Below, in pieces: positions 58,301 to 64,000 of a DNA stretch of 64,000 bases; position 1 is the stretch's first letter; each line of letters opens with the position of its first letter. This stretch comes from Alviniconcha marisindica (Eukaryota; Mollusca; Gastropoda; Provannidae). Under the pieces are notes generated by a model. That model was not told the DNA's origin and ran no database searches. It was given only the letters and a program-made list of their open reading frames with translations. The translations under genes were made by a program, and so were the position numbers. Where the stretch lies: positions 488,501 to 552,500 of the forward strand of contig JABMCL010000871.1 in the NCBI GenBank assembly GCA_018857735.1. Reading direction: 5' to 3'.

Positions 58301-61300
58301 TACATTGTTATTGTTAAGTATTCCTTGTATTTGAGCGGTTTTTAGCTCCATGTTTTGTTGAGTTGTTGATGTTTTATTGTTAACTGTATTGAATGTTTTT
58401 ATGTAAATGACGAGCCAGAAAGCAAATTTCTCTACACAGAGACAATAAAGTTGTATTGTATTGTATTGTATTGTATAACACATGTCTGCTACTCCACTGC
58501 TCATGGATGCATACATGTACACATGCACATGATTGCATGCTCATGCATGAATGCTGCCTGTGTGCGCACAAGTCATGAATATAATAGTAATAATAGGGAA
58601 TTTATAGAGCACTTTCAGAGACTTAAAGTGCTTTACAACTTAAAAACATGCAACTCACAAATACCCATATATATACAAATCAATGGTATATAAACAAAGC
58701 ATACATAAATTAATAAACTTTTTCATACAAAGCATGGTAAAATATGCACACACACATGATCGTGTGCACTCACACATTCACACACATACGTAGGGTTGCA
58801 TGCACACACAAATATGAATCTTGTGATGGATGACCAGTTTTAGTCCGTGGCAGTGGCCATGTGGGTAGGGCAGTGATGTGCACGGTGTTGGTGGCTGTGC
58901 AGGTTTGGTTTGCCGGACAAGAGACGGACTGCAGACAGCATAGTTCTGTCTCCCTGCTACAACTACATCGCCACCACCGACAGCTTCGGTCGCGTCACCC
59001 TCGTTGATGTGCAGAGAGGTGTGGCGGTCCGCATGTGGAAAGGTGAGAATGCTAGAAGCATTTTTGAGGGCATTTATTCACTGTGCATTGTGATGGCACA
59101 TGTTTCATGCAGGACCCCCCCACCCCCACCCCACAGAAGCATTGAATACTTTTTATGCTATGTGACATCATAATTTGTTGCTGCTTGTGTTTTTTATTGA
59201 TAGGCCATAGGGTGATTTTTGTTGTTGTCTTTTTTGTTTGTTTTGTTTTTTGTTGCTGTTTGTTTTTTCTTTTTAGGGGATGGGTGGGTTTTTTTAAATC
59301 TCGTTCCAGACTGCAAAATCAGCAGGAAAAATTCCTGTGCTTCTGCTATGATGAGCTAGCTGTGGTATAAAGGGTACTAAGGCACCACCTGTTGCTAGGT
59401 TTCAAAAGCAGGCAGAAAATCCTCCGGCCCTGGTTCAGCGAGCGCCTCACACAAACCCATGTCACTGATCTTTCTGACTGTAGCATGCAATTTTCTGCAG
59501 CTGCTGTAACATGGACTGGTTTCCTGGCAGGTTACAGAGACGCGCAGATAGGCTGGGTGCAGGTCAGAGAGGATGAAGGAAGCCGACGGAACAGCCCCAG
59601 CGACTCTCGAGTGGCTCAGTTTCTGATCATTTACGCTCCGCGTCGGGGCATCCTGGAGGTTTGGACCGCAGTGCACGGCCCCAGGGTGGCCGCATTCAAC
59701 GTCAGCAAGCATTGCATCCTGGTGTGTCCGTCCTACGGCCTCCTGGGATTGAACAACGTCACGTGCCGCGGGGTCAGGTCGAGAGCTTTTCAGTGCGCAC
59801 TTGTCGATCCGGAGGGGTCTGTGAAAACGCTGGACATTCCTTTTCACTTGTCCCTCAGGTGGGTTTGACAAGTCGCTGTTCAGTCTGTGTCTGTGCGAGT
59901 TGGTATAATGTGTGTGAGCTCAGGAATGTTCTGTATGTGCTGCTTTCTGCCTCTTGGAAAGTAGATTGGTCTTATTCTGTGTAGAAAGATTTAAGGCTTG
60001 TGTGTGGTCTTTGTAACTACAACAAATATGGAATTAATAATAAGAAATCTACTTTTAAAATACCGTTTAATGTTCAATGTGACAGCTTTCAGTTTAAAAA
60101 AAATTCATTAACCGTTGAAGGTTGTTCTTTTTTCTCTCTTTCTTTTGGTTGCTCCATGAGATATAGATGTCTGATTGCGCCGTGAAAGTTAAAACACATC
60201 ATTTTTGTGCATCGTCACTTTCGTTGATGAAACAGCAAAGCTGACTAAAGGTTGATGCATGTTACAGCGACAAGAGCAGCAAAAGAGCCAGAGATCTGCA
60301 CTTGCTGAAGAAGCTGAAAACTGCATTGAAGGAAGCATCTACTGAGACAGGTGGGTTTGATAGACTGGCAAAATAGGACAGCATTTTTTGTTGTTGTTTT
60401 ATATGAGAGAGGGGCTGTTGGTGAGAAATGGGTGCATGTTGATGTTGCGTGTGCTTTTGATGTCATTTGTTTTTGCTCGTTTATGAAGTGTGCGGCATAT
60501 TTTGCCTCATAGGTACAGTGTGTGGGAGACTTCCTCTTTGATGCGTGCGCAAATCCCTCAATGGATCCTACCCATTTTGTTTGTTTGTTCATTTATTTCT
60601 TGTACGTGCCTGTGGCTTAGTTGAGAAATGGCGCTCTAAGATCCCATTATTGTTATTGTTATTTGCATCGGTGACTTGCATTTTTCATTCAGCCATTTAA
60701 AAATGGCTCTGATACCTATAGATAATTTGTTTTCAAGCAATTGTTTACTTTTTTTTTTTATACTTTTTTTTTATTTCTTTTTTTAGAGTGGTTGGCAAAC
60801 AATTATGAGTTCAGAGAGTTGTTTGATATGGAGAAGAGGCTCACGGGTTGTTAGTGATGAATTCTGTGTCCTGTTTCAGAAAGTCTGCAAAACACAGTGA
60901 AGGATATTTTTCTGGACATCCGGATAGCCAGCATCAGTCACCAGGTCAGCTGTTTCATTGGTTGTTCTGTTTTAATGCTGATAATCATAATGGTCAATCT
61001 GTTTTAATGTTGATAATCATAATGGTTGATCTGGTTTAATGTTGATAATGGCTAATCCATTTTAATGGATAATCATAATGGTTGATCTGTTTTAACGTTG
61101 ATATGGCTGATCCATTTTAATGTTGAAAATGGTTGATACTGATAATGGTTGAACCATTTTAATGTTCATAACCGTAATGGTTGATCTGTTTTAATTTTGA
61201 GAAATGTTGATCCATTTTAATGTTGATGATGGTTGATCTGTTGTAATGTTGATAACCATAATGGTTGGTCCATTTTGATGTTGATCATGATTGATCTTTT

Positions 61301-63194
61301 TTAATGTTGATAAATATAATGGTTGATCAGTTTTGATGTTGATGATGGTTGATTCATTTGAATGTTTTAACCATAATGTTTGATCCATTTTGTCGTTGTT
61401 AATGGTTGATCTATTTTTTTGATAACCATAATGGTTGATCAGTTTTAATGTTGACAATGGTTGATCCATTTTAATGTTGATAATAGTCGATCCATTTTAA
61501 TGTTAATAACGGTTGATCCATTTTAGTGTTGTTTATTCCTTGGTGTGCTTGTGTGTTTACTACAGATTCAGACTTCATTCTGTCCTTCTGTCATTGTGTT
61601 GCCAGGCTTTGGAGCGTATCCTAAGCACACGTTACCTGTCGGTCAGTTTCATGCAGGATGTTGTCCAAGCATGCATTGCTCACCTGTCATCCAAAGGTAA
61701 AGAGAAAGGAAAGGATTTAGGGGAGGATGAAAAAGGATGAGTAGGAGGAGGAAAAAGGAGGAGTAGGAGGAGGAAAAAGGAAAAGAGAGGATGAGTAGGA
61801 GGAGGAATGAGTAGGAGGAGGAAAAAGAATGAGTAGGAGGAGGAAAAAGGAGGAGTGGAGGCAGTTTGCTTATGAACATTGAAAAAGATATGGAGTGTGG
61901 AGTGAGATAAAGGCCCCAATCCACTTTCAAGCAATGGTAGACTAAGTAAGTAAGTAAGTAAACATGGTGCTTAACGTCCGCAGAAACCATAAGGCTTATT
62001 AGGGACGGGAAGCAGTGGTGTTACTAGATGCCGGTACTTATACCATGAAATGCCATGGGAATAGACAGACTTTCACACCACCAGCAAGCAGTTTCTGGTA
62101 TCAGATTGAAATCCAGCTTGTGCTGTTTGGATCTAAGACAAGCCATTCACTGGTCAATTAATTACAGTGTGTGCTGTAGCATGAAATCTGATCCAAAGAA
62201 AATGACAGTTTGGCTTGAAACACTTGCTGTACACATAGTCATGAAACACTGATCCTTGAAACACTTGCTGTACACATAGTCATGAAACACTGATCCTTGA
62301 AACACTTGCTGTACCCATAGTCATGAAACACTGATCCTTGAAACACTTGCTGTACACATAGTCATGAAACACTGATCCTTGAAACACTTGCTGTACCCAT
62401 AGTCATGAAACACTGATCCTTCAAACACTTGCTGTACACATAGTCATGAAACACTGATCCTTGAAACACTTGCTGTATACATAGTCATGAAACACTGATC
62501 CTTGAAACACTTGCTGTACACATAGTCATGAAACATTGATCCTTGAAACACTTGCTACATCTGATTTTTAATTCTCAAAATAAAAACAAAAAAGCTTTGA
62601 TGAACTGATGTTAAATTTCATGCAGTCATGCATATATGGAAGTAATACTGTATTATTCACAGTATTTATATCTATAAAAAAAAAAAAGGCTTTCCGAGTA
62701 TGGAGGTAATACATAATTGTCATTTTACCTCCATTTGTTATAATGATCATTATTACTGGTGTTGTTAGTATGTAAAACTGAGAAACTTAAAAGCAACTAC
62801 GACAGCCAAAACAAGTGTGATGCATAGAATTCAAAATAATAACAGCGGTCATTTCTATGGTGCCATATCTCACTGACAAGGGTGAGCACACCGCACTTTA
62901 GAAGCTCCACCAAAATGTATACATTAAAACCTCAAAAATAATAATTACATAGTCATAATATTGTAGAAATTCCTTGCACACCCCAAAACTCCTGCAGAGG
63001 AGAGAATCTCTGGTTTGATCTTACCCCTGTCACCTTGTGGTCTGTCAGGAGAGGACAGCCTTGACATTGACAGTAAGATGCTGCTGCGCTTCGCTCACAT
63101 GGAGGCTGGCCTGCTGGACATGTACAGTGTGATCCACAAGCTCTCAACGCAAAGCCCGGAAACCGACCTGGCTGCACAGTCTTCCCAGGCAGAG
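44164..63194 (+). CDS. RAB3GAP2: RAB3GAP2, non-catalytic subunit of RAB3GAP (5' exon and C-terminal half missing)
   Basis: Exons: 44195-44386, 45064-45148, 45427-45474, 46040-46115, 46654-46755, 47546-47645, 55090-55191, 56084-56232, 56506-56585, 56843-56929, 58903-59042, 59531-59858, 60268-60350, 60880-60944, 61606-61696 and 63049-63194. Phases agree throughout, giving about 624 codons, roughly 45% of the 1393-aa human protein; the rest lies beyond 64000. With RAB3GAP1 it forms the GAP for RAB3 and the exchange factor for RAB18. Diagnostic stretches are [21 protein letters not shown]-like [77 protein letters not shown] and [14 protein letters not shown]. The true N-terminal exon was not found: exon 44195 follows a good acceptor (gctgtgtacag), yet an in-frame ATG at 44164 reads through it without splicing. 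Introns hold the satellite, foldback and minisatellites listed separately. Confidence 0.95.
44806..44855. repeat. (AT)n(GA)n compound microsatellite
   Basis: About 8 TA units followed by about 16 GA units in a RAB3GAP2 intron. Confidence 0.85.
46452..46508 (+). repeat. dispersed short repeat with (TTAC)n tail
   Basis: Core taatggttgactgggcgtaa followed by aacaccaggttacttactta. Lies in the RAB3GAP2 intron before exon 46654. Confidence 0.75.
46866..46924. repeat. (TG)n microsatellite
   Basis: About 29 TG units, followed by the dispersed gctatataaaagcgat repeat at 46938-46980. Further (AT)n (47130-47157) and poly-G (47213-47229) runs follow, with three copies of catttcatagctctggrgaa between 47168 and 47365. 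Confidence 0.9.
47820..48300. repeat. satellite block A, about 18-21-bp degenerate unit
   Basis: The phrase aacaaagacaggatg recurs about every 20 bases. First block of the composite array in the RAB3GAP2 intron 47646-55089; the block is interrupted by a reversed dispersed repeat at 48090-48149. Confidence 0.8.
48090..48149 (-). repeat. dispersed short repeat, reverse orientation, inside satellite
   Basis: Starts CAG/GTAAGTAAGTAA, then ttttatgcccagtcaacca and ggttatatcagggc, the reverse complement of the copies at 38406 and 46452. Two more reversed copies lie at 49904-49960 and 50960-51017, each at the start of a new satellite block. Confidence 0.75.
48640..49880. repeat. satellite block B, 54-bp unit, about 23 copies
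   Basis: The unit contains gaagtacactgacagcagga, then gagaagtgcactaatccttt and ggcca. Because 54 is a multiple of three and the unit lacks stops in two frames, long frames stay open on both strands (423 codons plus, 369 codons minus). I regard these as by-products of the repeat, not genes. Confidence 0.9.
49904..51260. repeat. satellite block C, degenerate GTGCACTGAAAA units
   Basis: Irregularly spaced aagtgcactgaaaacagga words over about 1.3 kb, including a larger duplicated segment near 50450-50540 and 50600-50720 (gtgagtgaaaaatgggacaa type). Two reversed dispersed repeats interrupt it. Confidence 0.75.
51265..51440. repeat. palindromic TTTTGTYGYGACAAAA repeats
   Basis: About eight copies of TTTTGT-C/T-G-YGACAAA-like words, each itself an inverted repeat, in 176 bases inside the satellite. 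They are unlike the surrounding GTGCAC units. Confidence 0.8.
51480..52260. repeat. satellite block D, 25/28-bp unit
   Basis: gaagtgcaccagaaacaaga followed by caaaa gives 25 bases; a variant with cagctgaa gives 28. Long tracts are near identical, so homogenisation is recent. Confidence 0.9.
52510..53010. repeat. satellite block E, exactly 100-bp unit, about 5 copies
   Basis: The word cagaaatgggatgaata starts at 52591, 52691, 52791, 52891 and 52991. Each unit includes aaaaacaggacagatacaag and gtactgcttcaccagaaaca. Copies differ at few positions. Confidence 0.92.
53010..54840. repeat. satellite block F, about 28-bp unit
   Basis: Degenerate at first, then regular at 54350-54620, where gaagtgcaccaaaaagagga plus caaacaca repeats every 28 bases. 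The block ends near 54840, 250 bases before the next RAB3GAP2 exon. Confidence 0.88.
55272..55357. repeat. (TG)n/(GA)n microsatellite
   Basis: (TG)n, then GAGAGAGTGTG, then (GA)n and (TG)n again, just downstream of the exon ending at 55191. Confidence 0.85.
57061..57286. repeat. 226-bp foldback in a RAB3GAP2 intron
   Basis: The left arm starts acttggaatggataaagatg at 57061 and the right arm ends in its reverse complement at 57286. The arms are about 90 bases with few mismatches, and the centre is AT-rich with further palindromic (TA) words. Non-coding. It would form a long hairpin in the pre-mRNA. Confidence 0.88.
57421..57490 (+). repeat. dispersed repeat ending in (TTA)n, copy 2
   Basis: After a (TG)n run: agtctctagggacaagc, tttaaaaatacttt and (TTA)n. 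Same order as 32335-32400. Confidence 0.55.
60952..61545. repeat. degenerate minisatellite, TTGATCCATTTTAATG words
   Basis: About 600 bases of aatgttgataatggttgatc and variants, alternating ccattttaatg and tgttttaatg, with unit lengths of about 25-30. It nearly fills the intron between exons 60944 and 61606. Confidence 0.85.
61735..61862. repeat. purine-only minisatellite
   Basis: gagtaggaggaggaaaaagg and variants, strongly purine-rich on the plus strand, directly after exon 61696. Confidence 0.85.
62214..62556. repeat. 41-bp minisatellite, about 8 copies
   Basis: The unit is cttgaaacacttgctgtaca, then catagtcatgaaacactgatc. Copies are almost identical, differing mainly at one base (acacat, acccat, atacat). 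Confidence 0.93.
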
Positions 63195-63299
63195 GTAGAA
63201 AGTTTTGTAACGTTTCATTCAGGGGGGGAAAAAGCATGTTAAACAGTGTTGCTTGTGCTTTCTCTCTGTCCGTCTCTCTCACACATGAGACACATGGTA

Positions 63300-63504
63300 A
63301 TCATGCATGCATGACGTGGACATGCGCGTGCATGTGTGCACATGTACGCATGCATGAATGCACGCATGCATATATGCGCATGCAACCACATGCATGCGTT
63401 TAATAATGCACACATACACATGTACACTCGTGAATTCATGCATGGGTGCTTACATACATGCCTCACACACATGCATACATGCACATGCATTCACACAGAC
63501 ACAG

Positions 63505-63546
<42 letters not shown>

Positions 63547-63603
63547 ACACACACACCTGCATGCATGCATACACGCACAAGCATGTGCATGCACACATGC
63601 ACT

Positions 63604-63659
<56 letters not shown>

Positions 63660-63710
63660 CTCTCTCTGTCTCTCACAAACACACACACACACACACCTAC
63701 ATAATAACAC
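63300..63710. repeat. CA/TG and GCATGC alternating tract
   Basis: About 400 bases dominated by catgcatgcg-type words and two long (CA)n runs (63508-63555 and 63609-63655), downstream of exon 63194. The remaining 63711-64000 shows nothing recognisable. Confidence 0.85.
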
Positions 63711-64000
63711 CACCCACACTTGTTCATTCACACTTCAAAATTGTACTTTTAATGTGTTACATATTTTTTTCAACGTTTACATAATTAGGTGGTCTTTAGA
63801 CATGTAACTTGTTCATGCCTCAATTTAGAAAAAAAAACTTTCTTGCCACATGTGCTGTAAACTTTCTTCTTATCTTTTTTCTTTTTTTTTGTATTTCTTT
63901 TTTGGTAAGTACTCTGTATCCACAAAGAAAAAGAAATAATAATAACATTAAGATAAACAAGTCTAGAATCGTTTGACAGACATCACACGTGATTTTTCTG

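Noticed and set aside
59395..59871. 158-codon minus-strand ORF
   Set aside because: Shadow of the large RAB3GAP2 exon 59531-59858 on the plus strand.
63336..63807. His/Thr-rich ORFs of 120-150 codons
   Set aside because: Translations of (CA)n and CATGCA microsatellite sequence.

Overview
The window is intron-rich, AT-leaning animal genomic DNA with low gene density, GT-AG introns, many microsatellites and many short dispersed repeats. The protein sequences and the repeat style suggest an invertebrate, most likely a lophotrochozoan and probably a gastropod mollusc. That assignment is inference; no species is claimed. Four conserved nuclear genes can be read exon by exon, with reading phase agreeing at every junction.

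Layout. (1) At 1-1360 a small unrecognised minus-strand ORF lies divergent to YY1. (2) At 1361-10257, plus strand, is YY1, with intact REPO segment and four zinc fingers; its 3' end is ambiguous between 10258 and 12260. (3) At 12261-17635 is a convergent intergenic or 3'UTR stretch. (4) At 17915-27718, minus strand, is PAF1 in 13 coding exons, with a long arginine-serine tail. (5) At 27999-32711, plus strand, is Mediator subunit MED29, head-to-head with PAF1 across a 280-bp shared promoter; the same pair is adjacent and divergent in human. (6) At 33460-43000 is a repeat landscape: a PIF/Harbinger-like block, a pair of small inverted-terminal elements, a hAT-like fragment and tandem duplications. 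(7) At 43139-43357, minus strand, is another small unrecognised ORF. (8) From 44164 to the right edge, plus strand, are 16 exons covering roughly the N-terminal 45% of RAB3GAP2. One of its introns (47646-55089) is almost wholly filled by a 7-kb composite satellite.

How the genes relate. YY1, PAF1 and MED29 all act in RNA polymerase II transcription: a DNA-binding Polycomb/INO80 recruiter, an elongation-complex core subunit and a Mediator tail subunit. RAB3GAP2 is unrelated (RAB3GAP/RAB18 GEF complex) and looks like an ordinary neighbour.

Most notable observations: a cluster of five YY1-type motifs inside intron 1 of YY1; a 42-bp tandem duplication in PAF1 that copies a splice donor and keeps frame; an SR-protein-like RS tail on PAF1; the intron-filling satellite with differently homogenised sub-blocks; two long foldbacks; and a short dispersed repeat whose tail places consensus GTAAGT donors inside introns.
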